A stretch of DNA of 64,000 nt, taken from positions 310,001 through 374,000 of the forward strand of contig NZ_LZRP01000001.1 of the NCBI RefSeq assembly GCF_001678665.1, written 5' to 3'. Source of the stretch: Erythrobacter sp. QSSC1-22B (lineage in GTDB: Bacteria > Pseudomonadota > Alphaproteobacteria > Sphingomonadales > Sphingomonadaceae). A program made the position numbers and the translations under genes. Positions 17,359-25,887 of the stretch are shown here, one piece after another. The notes under the pieces are model-generated. The model did no database searches and was not told the origin of the DNA. It was given only the letters and a program-made list of their open reading frames with translations. Position 1 is the first letter of the stretch, and each line of letters starts with the position of its first letter.

Positions 17359-18908
17359 TTGACCTGCCGCTCGCGCCCTTCCCAATAGGGCGCGCGCAAT
17401 TCGCGGCGCAGGATCTTGCCCGACTGGTTGCGCGGCAGCGCGGGGATGACATCGATCGACTTGGGCACCTTGAACCCCGCCAGCCGCTCGCGCGTCCAGG
17501 CGATGATCGCCTCGGGGTCGACCTCCTCGCCCGGTTTCGCCACGATGCAGGCCTTGACCGCCTCGCCCCAGTGCTCGTCGGGCACGCCGATCACTGCAAC
17601 TTCCGCGACCGCGGGATGGCCGTAGATCGCGCTCTCGACCTGCGCGGGATAGACGTTCTCGCCGCCTGTAATGATCATGTCCTTGATCCGGTCCTGGATG
17701 AAGACATAGCCGTCCTCGTCCATATAGGCGGCGTCTCCGGTGTGCATCCAGCCGTCCTGAAGCGCCTCCCTGGTCGCCTGCGGCAGGTTCCAGTAGCCGA
17801 TCATGTTGGAAGGCGATTTGACCGCAAGTTCGCCCACCTGACCGCAGGGCAGCTCGGCCCCGTCCTCACCGACGATCTTGAGCTCGGTGCCGGGCACCGC
17901 GTGCCCCGCCGAGCGCATTCGCTCGTTGCCCGCCAGATCGTGATCGCCGGGCGGCAGCGCCGCGATGGTGCCGGTCGTCTCGGTCATGCCGTAGCACTGG
18001 ACGAAACCGGCGTTGGGGATCGTCCGCACCGCCTCGCGCAGCAGGTCGAGCGGGATCGGCGCGGCACCATAGAATACGTATTTGACCGCGGAGAAATCGG
18101 TGGTCTGCGCGCGCGGGTGCTGGACCACCATCTGCAGCGCGGCGGGGACGATGAACATCCGCGTCGCGCCTTGTTCGAAGGCCTCGAGCACGCCCTCGGG
18201 AGTGAACTCGCTCTGGACGATCGCTCGCGCGCCGGCGCCCATCGCCATGACCCCGAGCCCGGTTCCGCCGATATGCGCGCAGGGCATTGCGATCAGGATC
18301 GCCTCGTCCTCGTCCCACACCGCCCAGGCCAGCCCGGCGCGTTCACCCGGCTGGCGCAGCGCGAACAGGTTGCGGTTCGACAGCACTGCGCCCTTGGGGT
18401 TGCCGGTGGTGCCGCTGGTGTAGAGCTGGAGCACGGGATCGTCGGGCGCGGCGGGGGAGAATTGGACCGGCTTGGCGGTGTCGATCGCAATGCAGGCTTC
18501 TTTGAATGCGACGCTTTGCGGTGGATTGTCGAGCCCGGCACAGGCCGCGGCCGCCGCCTCGTCGCAGTCGGGACCGATGAACAGGACCTTCGCCCCGGTG
18601 TCTTTGAGAATGAAAGCAATTTCGGGCGCGGCGAGCCGCCAGCCGATCGGGACCATAACCGCACCATAGCGCCCGGCGGCGTAGAACAGTTCGAAATAGA
18701 GCTTCGCATTCTTGCCGAGCCAGGCGATCCGGTCGCCCGGCGCCACCCCAAGCTGGCGGAACAGCGCTACGACCTGTGCGGTGCGACGCTCGAGTTCGGC
18801 GAATGTCGCCCGCTTATCGCCCTCCTCCAGCGCCACCGCCCCGGGTTTGGTGGCGGCCCAGTGGCGGATGTATTCGTCGAAGCTCAGCATCGTGGACGGA
18901 TCGCCCAT
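17355..18908 (-). CDS. Class I adenylate-forming acyl-CoA ligase
   Basis: The 517-residue enzyme carries the AMP-binding motifs in order: YTSGTTGNPKGAV (near 175), YGMTETTG (near 310), the hinge region GDAAYMDEDGYVFIQDR and the C-terminal catalytic lysine in NQSGKILRREL. It activates a carboxylic acid to the acyl-AMP and then the CoA thioester, most likely a fatty or aromatic acid; the substrate is unknown. GGGAGAA precedes the ATG at 18908. It is coupled to the DUF938 gene downstream. Confidence 0.93.
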   Translation of the reverse strand: MGDPSTMLSFDEYIRHWAATKPGAVALEEGDKRATFAELERRTAQVVALFRQLGVAPGDRIAWLGKNAKLYFELFYAAGRYGAVMVPIGWRLAAPEIAFILKDTGAKVLFIGPDCDEAAAAACAGLDNPPQSVAFKEACIAIDTAKPVQFSPAAPDDPVLQLYTSGTTGNPKGAVLSNRNLFALRQPGERAGLAWAVWDEDEAILIAMPCAHIGGTGLGVMAMGAGARAIVQSEFTPEGVLEAFEQGATRMFIVPAALQMVVQHPRAQTTDFSAVKYVFYGAAPIPLDLLREAVRTIPNAGFVQCYGMTETTGTIAALPPGDHDLAGNERMRSAGHAVPGTELKIVGEDGAELPCGQVGELAVKSPSNMIGYWNLPQATREALQDGWMHTGDAAYMDEDGYVFIQDRIKDMIITGGENVYPAQVESAIYGHPAVAEVAVIGVPDEHWGEAVKACIVAKPGEEVDPEAIIAWTRERLAGFKVPKSIDVIPALPRNQSGKILRRELRAPYWEGRERQVN

Positions 18909-19010
18909 GGTATTCTCCCGGTGCCGTCTCGGTCCGGACGGCTCGCGGGTTATCATGCCTGCTGCCGGCGGCAAGTCCAGCCCCGTCAGCGCCAGCTCCT
19001 CAGCGCTCCG

Positions 19011-19466
19011 TCAACGCCAGCGCCCCTGCGCCTTGGCCCTTTTTTCGCGGATCGCGAGCCACAGCAGCAGGCCGAGCGGCCCGGCGAGGAAGGTCGCCAG
19101 CAGGATCGGCGCCTGGACCAGCCGCGAGAACTGCTTGGCATCGCCGTCGCGCGCGATCCACAGTCCGACGAAGAGGTCGAAGGCGAGGTAGTGGATCCAG
19201 CCCACCGTCAGCCCGCCATCGCTGGCGAAGATTGCGCGGACGCCTTCGATGCTGGTGAAATCCAGCGACGGCGATTGCCCGCCGACCGGTTCGATTCCCC
19301 CCGAAACGATACCAACCAACAGCGCCGCATAAGCCAAGCACAGCAGTCCGATACCGAGATAGAGCACCGCCGCGAGCAGCGCGGGCCAGCGCGGCAGCAG
19401 GATCAGCCCCGCCCACATGACCAGGGCGAGCATATTTGCGGCGCCGAATATCGCATCCCAGGCCAT
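19011..19466 (-). CDS. ABA4-like (DUF4281) membrane protein
   Basis: This 151-residue membrane protein has four predicted segments and the family block GWIHYLAFDLFVGLWIARD. The plant homologue ABA4 is needed for neoxanthin formation; the bacterial role is not established. It starts one base after the stop of the Rossmann-fold gene, so the two are almost certainly cotranscribed. The start MAWDAIFGAANM is chosen because the first membrane segment follows at once. Confidence 0.85.
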   Translation of the reverse strand: MAWDAIFGAANMLALVMWAGLILLPRWPALLAAVLYLGIGLLCLAYAALLVGIVSGGIEPVGGQSPSLDFTSIEGVRAIFASDGGLTVGWIHYLAFDLFVGLWIARDGDAKQFSRLVQAPILLATFLAGPLGLLLWLAIREKRAKAQGRWR

Positions 19467-19467
19467 G

Positions 19468-20169
19468 TCAGTCCTCTCCCGCTTCGGGCATCGGCAGGCC
19501 GCGCGCTTCGCGGCGCAGCGCATCGTGTTCGTGGATCAGACGCGCGCGGGTCGGCTTGCGCGCCAGAGCCAGCGCGGCGCGCGCCACCTCGCCGGCATCG
19601 ATCGCGCGGTAGCGGCGGTATTTCCCGTGCAGCAACGCATTCATCAGCGGGCTGAGCGCAATGCCGAGCCGTTCGGCGGGGCGACGGTCGCCGTCTCGCT
19701 GCCCACGCAGCAGGCCAGGACGCAAGATGTCGAGCCTTTGAAAGCCGATCTTGCCCAGCTCGCGCTCGACCTCGCCCTTGACCCTGAGATAGAAGTTCTT
19801 GGCGTACGGATCGGCGCCAACCGAGCTCACCACCACCATCCGCGACACCCCCTGCGCATGCGCGCCGCGCGCGGTGGCGAGCACCAGATGCTCGTCCACG
19901 GCGCGAAACGCCGCCTCGTCCTCGCCCGCCTGCTTCCAGGTCGTCCCCAGCGCGCAGATCAGCACGCTCGGGCGCAATGCCTCGAAGACCTCGCTCCAGT
20001 TTTCAGGATCGGCGGCGAACAGTTCCATCCGCGCGCCTTTGGGCAGCGGCATTTCGCGCCGCGCGACCGCCGCAAGGCGGATATCCTCGCGCCCGACGCA
20101 GGCACGGATGACCTCGCGCCCGATCAGCCCGGTCGCCCCGACCAGCGCGACGCGAATCGCATCAGACAT
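19468..20169 (-). CDS. NAD(P)-binding Rossmann-fold protein, atypical SDR
   Basis: A 233-residue protein with an N-terminal dinucleotide motif VALVGATGLIGREV, the middle block LICALGTTW, and the strand MVVVSSVGAD followed by FYLRVKGEVE. The pattern resembles atypical short-chain dehydrogenases of the HTATIP2/TIP30 and NAD-dependent epimerase-like type. The substrate is unknown. It overlaps the dGTPase gene by eight bases and abuts the ABA4-like gene, suggesting one three-gene operon. Confidence 0.85.
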   Translation of the reverse strand: MSDAIRVALVGATGLIGREVIRACVGREDIRLAAVARREMPLPKGARMELFAADPENWSEVFEALRPSVLICALGTTWKQAGEDEAAFRAVDEHLVLATARGAHAQGVSRMVVVSSVGADPYAKNFYLRVKGEVERELGKIGFQRLDILRPGLLRGQRDGDRRPAERLGIALSPLMNALLHGKYRRYRAIDAGEVARAALALARKPTRARLIHEHDALRREARGLPMPEAGED

Positions 20170-21319
20170 TGGTCAGCCCCTCGGGCGCCTTGCCGTGGAG
20201 CCTGGTGTATTCGTCGATAGCGAAGCGGTCGGTCATCCCGGCGATGAAATCGGCGATATGCCGCGCGCGCTGCGGTTCCGCCGCGGGCAGCGTTTCGCGG
20301 CGATCCTGCGGGAGCGCAGCGGGGTCGGCACGATAGGCGGCGAACAGGCTGGCGATCACCTCGCGTGCGCGCTCGGCAGTGACCTGCTGTTCGGGATGGT
20401 AATAGAGCTTGTCGTACATGAAGGCTTTCAACCGCCGCTCGTGCTGCGCCATCTCGGCAGAGAAACCCGCGAGCGACCCGTCTGCGCCACGCACCTCGGC
20501 GATGCTGTCCACGCCCTTCACCCGCCCCGCGGTTTCGGCGACAACGTCGTTGACCATCGCGCCGATCTGCTCGCGCACCAGTTCGCGCAGCTTGCGATCG
20601 TGTTCGGCATGGGGAAAGCGCCGCTCCACCCCGCGCCAGCGATCGGCGACGAAATCGAGCGTCAGCAGATCGTCGAGTTCGAGAAAGCCACTTCGCAAGC
20701 CGTCGTCGATATCGTGATTATCGTAGGCGATATCGTCCGCGACATTGGCAACCTGTGCCTCGAGCGAAGGCCATTCGCCAAGCGCCAGCGGGAAAGCGGT
20801 ATCGACCTCGGCCAGCGCCCAGTTGGGGCCGGCGACCGGGCCATTGTGCTTGGCCATTCCCTCGAGCGTTTCCCAGCTGAGGTTGAGGCCATCGTGGGTA
20901 CAATAGGGGCTTTCGAGCCGAGCCAGCACGCGGATGCCATGGGCGTTGTGGTCATAGCCCCCGGCTTCGACCATCGCCTCGGACAGCGCCTTTTCACCGG
21001 CATGGCCAAAGGGCGGGTGGCCGATATCGTGCGCGAGGCACAGCCCCTCGGTCAGGTCTTCTTCCAGCCCGAGCAGCCGCGCGATCACCCGGCCGATCTG
21101 CGCCACCTCGAGGCTGTGGGTCAGCCGCGTGCGATAGTAATCGCTGTCGGGCGAAATGAAGACCTGCGTCTTGGAGCGCAGTCGGCGGAAGGCCATCGAG
21201 TGGATGATCCGGTCGCGATCGCGCTGGAAAGCGCTGCGCGGCCCGCGCGTGCCGCTCTCCTGCGAGAATTCGCGGCCGCGGCTGTGCGCGGGATCGGCGG
21301 CGTAGGGGGCAAGCGTCAT
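20162..21319 (-). CDS. dgt: dGTPase-like deoxynucleotide triphosphohydrolase
   Basis: The 385-residue HD-domain enzyme has the signature RLTHSLEV (near residue 66), HDIGHPPFGHAGE (near 95) and the opening GREF...RDRDRIIHSMAFRRL. Dgt-like enzymes cleave dNTPs to the deoxynucleoside and tripolyphosphate, controlling dNTP pools. The length and lack of insertions match the dGTPase-like type 2 family rather than E. coli Dgt (about 505 residues). It is the first gene of a run with the Rossmann and ABA4-like genes. Confidence 0.93.
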   Translation of the reverse strand: MTLAPYAADPAHSRGREFSQESGTRGPRSAFQRDRDRIIHSMAFRRLRSKTQVFISPDSDYYRTRLTHSLEVAQIGRVIARLLGLEEDLTEGLCLAHDIGHPPFGHAGEKALSEAMVEAGGYDHNAHGIRVLARLESPYCTHDGLNLSWETLEGMAKHNGPVAGPNWALAEVDTAFPLALGEWPSLEAQVANVADDIAYDNHDIDDGLRSGFLELDDLLTLDFVADRWRGVERRFPHAEHDRKLRELVREQIGAMVNDVVAETAGRVKGVDSIAEVRGADGSLAGFSAEMAQHERRLKAFMYDKLYYHPEQQVTAERAREVIASLFAAYRADPAALPQDRRETLPAAEPQRARHIADFIAGMTDRFAIDEYTRLHGKAPEGLTNV

Positions 21320-21424
21320 CGCCTGCGGCGACTATGGCAGGCGTGCCCCGCGCTCAACGGGAACAGAGTGGCAACCGGGCTGCAGCGCTGTGCACAACAC
21401 GGCCGGGGGCCCATCCCGCAGTGC

Positions 21425-22117
21425 TCACGCTGCCATGATCCAATCCGCCGCGGCGCGGCAATGGGTGTCGGTGGTGTCGAAGACGGGCAGGACATTGGCA
21501 TCGGTATCCACCACCAGCCCTAGCTCGGTGCAGGCAAGCACGATGGCATCCGCGCCGCGCTGTTCCTTGCGGGTGATGATGGTCTTCAAGGCGCGCTCGG
21601 CATCGCGGGTGACCTTGCCCAGCATCAGCTCCTTGTAGATGATCGAATCGACCATCTCGACGTCGTCTTCCTCGGGGGCGATCAGGTTCACCCCGTGTTT
21701 GACGATCCGCTGGCGAAAGAAGCTTTCGGTCATCACCGGGCGGGTGCCGATCAGCACCGCATCCTCGATCTTGGCATCGGCCAGCGCTTTACCCACCGTA
21801 TCGGCGATGTGGATGATCTCGATGTCGATCGCCTCGGCAATTCGATCATAGACGCGGTGCATCGAGTTGGCAGCGATAACCAGCGCGCCCGCGCCGGCCT
21901 GTTCGAGCCGCCGGGCGCTGTCGATCAGCGTCTTGGCCGCGCGATCCCAGTCCGCTTCTTCGCGCAGGGCATAGAGCGGCGCGTATTCGAGGCTTTCGAT
22001 CAACAGCGGCGCGCTGTCGACTGGACTGCGCGCCGTGTGGATATGGCGATTGATCCGATCGTAATAGGCGCGGGTCGAAACCCAGCTCATGCCTCCTATC
22101 AGTCCAAGTTTCCGCAA
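21425..22117 (-). CDS. Aspartate/glutamate racemase family protein with altered active site
   Basis: A 230-residue protein that opens with LGLIGGMSW and carries the second catalytic cysteine in IVLACTELGL (C196). The first catalytic position, normally Cys or Thr just before NT/NS, is alanine here (IAANSMH, A83). The family interconverts L- and D-amino acids using two opposed acid/base residues. With one missing, racemisation may be lost or altered. The start is a TTG (22115-22117) with AGGAAGG upstream; the conserved sequence begins there. Confidence 0.85.
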   Translation of the reverse strand: MRKLGLIGGMSWVSTRAYYDRINRHIHTARSPVDSAPLLIESLEYAPLYALREEADWDRAAKTLIDSARRLEQAGAGALVIAANSMHRVYDRIAEAIDIEIIHIADTVGKALADAKIEDAVLIGTRPVMTESFFRQRIVKHGVNLIAPEEDDVEMVDSIIYKELMLGKVTRDAERALKTIITRKEQRGADAIVLACTELGLVVDTDANVLPVFDTTDTHCRAAADWIMAA

Positions 22118-22204
22118 AACTGCCCGCCCTTCCTGATCGTATTCGACTTTACCGGGGGCACGAATATCCCACCCCCATGTTACGACGTGTGAACGGCTAT
22201 GGTT

Positions 22205-23245
22205 TCAGCGAGTTCCGGCAAGGGCTGGCGCGCCGCTGTCCACAGCGCTCTGCGCGGTGACAGCAAGCGAACGGTCCGCCAGCCACCCGCGCAGATCCGC
22301 CACGCTGCGCTCGGGCGCCTCTTCCATCGGCAGATGGCCGATGCCGGGGTAGTGGACCAGCTGCGCATTGGGCAGCGCGTCCCTGTACCAGCCCGCCGCT
22401 GAAAAGGGGATCAGCGCATCCTCTTCGCCCCACATCACCAGCGTCGGCACGGTAACCCGAGCCACATTCTCGCGCGCGTATTCCTCGCGCGGGATGGCGA
22501 AGCGATCCAGCGTGGCGGTGCGATTGCCGGGGTAGCGGAGCAGCTCCCAATAGCGGTCGACCGCTTCCGGGGTGACGACAGCCTGGTTCGAGACGCTCTG
22601 CGACAGGCTCCGCTCGATCAGCGAGCGCGGTGTGATCGAGGCGACCAGCGCATTGATCCCCGGCAGCCGGGCGAGCGTGAAAAGGATATTGCCGCCGGCA
22701 TCATCGTCACTGGCGCCTGCCGAGGCATCTTCGCTGCGGTGGTCCATCGGGACGCCGCTGGCATCGACCAGCACCAGCCCTTCGAGACGCTCGGAATGGG
22801 CCATCGCGTATCCCATCGCGATCGCCCCGCCCATCGAATTGCCCCCAAGCACGAAACGCTCGAGACCGAGCGCATCGGCGACCAGATCGACATCGGCAAT
22901 AAAGGCCTCGCGCCGGTAATTGCCGTCCGCCGCCGGGCCGGTGAGGCCGTGGCCGCGCTGGTCGTAGCGGATGACGCGGTAATCTGCGCGAAGGTTCTCC
23001 ACCCAGGCTTGCCAGGTATGCAGATCGGCGTTGGAACCGTGCAGCAGCACGATGACCGGCGCATCGCGCGGGCCTTCATCGCGCAAATGCACGGTAGAGC
23101 CATCGGCCAGCTCGGCGAATTGCGACGGCGGTCCGCCGTATTTCGCGCGCATTGCCTCGGGGTCGGTGTCAGGGACGCGCAGCACGAAAAACGCTACCGC
23201 GATCGCCACGATCAGCAGCGCGAGCCCGCGCCAGAACCATTTCAT
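22205..23245 (-). CDS. Membrane-anchored alpha/beta hydrolase
   Basis: The 346-residue protein has an N-terminal membrane anchor (residues 5-22) and an alpha/beta hydrolase fold facing the periplasm. It shows the oxyanion region VIVLLHGSNADLHTW, the nucleophile elbow GNSMGG, an acid in MWGEEDALIP and a histidine in PGIGHLPMEEAP. The substrate is unknown. Its start codon overlaps the stop of the diheme cytochrome gene by four bases (ATGA), so the two are translationally coupled. Confidence 0.9.
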   Translation of the reverse strand: MKWFWRGLALLIVAIAVAFFVLRVPDTDPEAMRAKYGGPPSQFAELADGSTVHLRDEGPRDAPVIVLLHGSNADLHTWQAWVENLRADYRVIRYDQRGHGLTGPAADGNYRREAFIADVDLVADALGLERFVLGGNSMGGAIAMGYAMAHSERLEGLVLVDASGVPMDHRSEDASAGASDDDAGGNILFTLARLPGINALVASITPRSLIERSLSQSVSNQAVVTPEAVDRYWELLRYPGNRTATLDRFAIPREEYARENVARVTVPTLVMWGEEDALIPFSAAGWYRDALPNAQLVHYPGIGHLPMEEAPERSVADLRGWLADRSLAVTAQSAVDSGAPALAGTR

Positions 23246-24252
23246 TTCGCCATCCCCTCGATCCAGCGTGCAACCACGCCCAGCCCGTCGCGGTCCACGG
23301 TCGCCTTGCCCAGCTCGGGCATGGCGACACCGGGTTCGGTGCTTGCCATGCGATGGACCATGATCGAGGCCTGCGGGTCACCCGGAACGATCCCGAATTC
23401 ATGCCCACCCGAGCCGCGACCGGCAGCCACCGGGCGCTTGAGCACCCCGAAGGCCTGCGGATCGCGCTGCTCCCAGCGCAAATCCAGCCCACTGTTCGAG
23501 GCGGTCGCCCCGGGGCGGTGGCAATGCGCGCAATTGACGTCGAGATAGGCGCGCGCTGCGGCTTCGTCCGGGGCCCGCGCGCGGTCTTCCCAGCGTGGCA
23601 GCGTATCGGCGCCCGCGGGCACCTCGCCCACCACTGCATCGAGCCAGCGCGCATCCATATTGCGCGTCTTGGGCCCGATTGGCACCACCGCGCCATCGAG
23701 CCCGTGGCATTCCTTGCACTGGTTCTTGTTGGGGATGCGGTAGCTGATCGTCTGTCCCTCGGGAGTCACCACCTGCGTACGCCCACCCACCAGCGCCAGT
23801 TCTGCTTCGGTCTGGTCATCGTTCCAGCGATAGGGCTGCGCCTCCCATCCCCCTGCCCGGTGCAAAAGCACGCGGGTTTCGATCAGCCGTCGCTCCGCGC
23901 CCTCGCCGAAAGCAAAGGTCTTTATGAGCGCTGATCCAACCGGAAACCGCAGCAGCCCCTCGCCGTCGGCGGTCAGCCGCTGGCCTTGCGGCAAATAGAC
24001 GAAGCGCAGCTTTTCCGCCCCGTCCGAATAGAGCGGTGTGTTGAGGCGGTAGGGTGTAACCCCGGCGGCGGGCAGCTGCCCCGGCGCATCGGCGAAAAAC
24101 CCGTATTCGGCGAGCGTGCGCGGCAATCCGTCCATGATTGCGGCGTCGCTCACCGTCCTCACCGGTTCCGCTGCCCCTCGCTTGGGGTGCACCGCGATGC
24201 CACCACCGAGCGCCAATACGGCGGCGGCGAGGAGGATCCCGCCCGGTTTCAC
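23242..24252 (-). CDS. SO2930-type diheme c-type cytochrome
   Basis: A 336-residue exported protein with a signal sequence (hydrophobic residues 5-22) and two heme c sites, CKECH (179-183) and CAHCH (241-245); M311 in VAMPEL is a plausible heme ligand. The architecture matches the family first called HNE_0200/SO2930, which accompanies a parallel beta-helix protein in many genomes and has no known reaction. The start is a GTG (24250-24252) overlapping the stop of the beta-helix gene (GTGA). The open frame upstream of it is not conserved sequence. Confidence 0.88.
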   Translation of the reverse strand: MKPGGILLAAAVLALGGGIAVHPKRGAAEPVRTVSDAAIMDGLPRTLAEYGFFADAPGQLPAAGVTPYRLNTPLYSDGAEKLRFVYLPQGQRLTADGEGLLRFPVGSALIKTFAFGEGAERRLIETRVLLHRAGGWEAQPYRWNDDQTEAELALVGGRTQVVTPEGQTISYRIPNKNQCKECHGLDGAVVPIGPKTRNMDARWLDAVVGEVPAGADTLPRWEDRARAPDEAAARAYLDVNCAHCHRPGATASNSGLDLRWEQRDPQAFGVLKRPVAAGRGSGGHEFGIVPGDPQASIMVHRMASTEPGVAMPELGKATVDRDGLGVVARWIEGMAK

Positions 24253-25466
24253 TTGATCCGCGCCGCCAGCTCCGCGCCCGCACCCCAGCCCTCGGTCGAA
24301 ATCGCTCCGCCCGGAGCGCCGACTGCCAGCGGAGCGGGCCGCGCACCCGCCATGCCCTGGCCCTGTTCGGTAAGATTGAGCGTCCAGCCGGCGATCTCGG
24401 GATGGACCGCCAGAGGCGGAGCACCGGCTGCTCCGACCAGCCCGTCCCACATCACCGGCGGAAGCGCGCCGCCGAAGGCCACGAGCAATTGCTCGGCACC
24501 GTCGATCTGCGGATCCTTTCCGCCCTCGTCGACCTGGTTCCAAGCCACCGTAACCGCGCGCGGATAGGGATTGTACTGCGGATCGCTGAATTCGAGCGGA
24601 TAGGCGATCACCATGATCGGCGCGGTCGGGTTGTCGTAGAGCAGGTTCTGCGCGATCCAGACGTTTTCGTTCGCCATCACCATGATGCCGGTCCCGCGCC
24701 GCACGCTGGCAACGATATTGCCCTCGGGCGCGAAATTGGCGGTGGTGTTGCCCGCTACGAGGTTGTTGCGCACCAGCACATTGCCTCCGCCCATCACCGG
24801 CAGGTTCGGCAGGTCGAACACCAGAATGCCCCCGGTGTTGCGGCTGACGAAATTCCGCTCGACGATCGCGTCGCGGCTGTTTTCGATCTCGATCCCGGCG
24901 ACATTGTCGGTGGCGACCGAATTGCGCACCGTGATCCTGCTCGACTGGCCGACATAGATGCCCGCATCAGACGCGCCCGACACCTCGCTGCCATCGATCA
25001 ATATATTTGTGCTCTCGACCGGGTAGAGCCCATAGGCGCCGTTGGTCGCCTTGGGCCCGCCGGTCCAGGTCACGCGCACCGCGTGATAGACGATGTCGTC
25101 GGCGCCCTTGGACTTGATCCCGTCGCCCTTGGGGTTCTCGACCGCGAAATCGCGCAAGGTCACCCCGTCCGAGGTGACCAGCAGTCCCTCGCCCGAGCCC
25201 TGCTGCTGGCTGAAATCGAGCACGCTGGCATGCATCCCGGCGCCGCGGATGGTCACATTGTCGACATCGAGGCTGAGCCCGTCTGCCATCGCGAAGCGCC
25301 CCGCCTCGAGCACGATCTCGTCGCCCGGTTCGGCGAGGATCAGCGCTTCCTGCAGGCGTTCCTGAGCATCCTCACCCGGCGCGACGGTGTGCGTGGCGGC
25401 CAGCACCGGCGCGGTTGAGGCCAGTGCAATCGCGGCGATCGTCGGACGGATCATCAGTCTGATCAT
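24249..25466 (-). CDS. Secreted parallel beta-helix repeat protein
   Basis: A 405-residue protein with a signal peptide (cut after VLA, about residue 23) and a right-handed beta-helix: repeated short strands such as NVTIRGAG, GVTLRDFAVEN, NILIDGSEVSG, RITVRNSVATDN, DAIVERNFVSRN and NVLVRNNLVAGN. The fold is that of pectate lyase-like and nitrous oxide accessory proteins. It matches the known partner of the SO2930-type cytochrome and overlaps that gene by four bases. GGGAGA precedes the chosen ATG. Enzymatic activity is unproven. Confidence 0.88.
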   Translation of the reverse strand: MIRLMIRPTIAAIALASTAPVLAATHTVAPGEDAQERLQEALILAEPGDEIVLEAGRFAMADGLSLDVDNVTIRGAGMHASVLDFSQQQGSGEGLLVTSDGVTLRDFAVENPKGDGIKSKGADDIVYHAVRVTWTGGPKATNGAYGLYPVESTNILIDGSEVSGASDAGIYVGQSSRITVRNSVATDNVAGIEIENSRDAIVERNFVSRNTGGILVFDLPNLPVMGGGNVLVRNNLVAGNTTANFAPEGNIVASVRRGTGIMVMANENVWIAQNLLYDNPTAPIMVIAYPLEFSDPQYNPYPRAVTVAWNQVDEGGKDPQIDGAEQLLVAFGGALPPVMWDGLVGAAGAPPLAVHPEIAGWTLNLTEQGQGMAGARPAPLAVGAPGGAISTEGWGAGAELAARIK

Positions 25467-25528
25467 GGCAGTATCTCCCCTATTTTTTCCGGCATAGTGC
25501 CGCAAGGGAGCCGGAATGCAAGCGCGGC

Positions 25529-25882
25529 CTATTCCGCGCGACCGCCGAAACCCAACGCGCAGATCGCCGCGGCGGTCGCGGTGACCTCGACGGCTTGCGG
25601 ATCGTCGACCCGGCGCACCCGGGTCAGGATTTCGCCTGGCGAGAGCGGCACGGGGGTCTCGCCTTGCTGCGCGCCCAACCGTTCGAGCTTGCGCAGCTGG
25701 TTGAGCGTCAGCCGCTCAGTCATGCGAGCGGCCATGCAGCCCGCCTGCTCCTGAGGCACTCCCGCCTCGACCAGCGCAGTCTCCACGCGGCGCTCGGTCA
25801 CTTCCTCGACGCCGCCGAAATAGCCCCAAAGGGCCAAGCCTACGAGCGCGATTACGACGATAATGAGAAGCGTACGGCGCAT
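25529..25882 (-). CDS. Single-pass membrane protein, unknown
   Basis: I do not recognise this 117-residue protein. It has one N-terminal membrane segment (LLIIVVIALVGLALWGYF) followed by a soluble part with two cysteines (AGCMAAR and AAICALG) that could form a disulfide in the periplasm. It begins five bases after the pntB stop on the same strand, so it is probably cotranscribed with the transhydrogenase genes. Confidence 0.7.
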   Translation of the reverse strand: MRRTLLIIVVIALVGLALWGYFGGVEEVTERRVETALVEAGVPQEQAGCMAARMTERLTLNQLRKLERLGAQQGETPVPLSPGEILTRVRRVDDPQAVEVTATAAAICALGFGGRAE

Positions 25883-25887
25883 CGCAA

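Noticed and set aside
24253..24543. Upstream extension of the diheme cytochrome frame
   Set aside because: The extension is Arg/Gly-rich without conserved sequence and overlaps the beta-helix gene; the GTG at 24252 gives a proper signal peptide.
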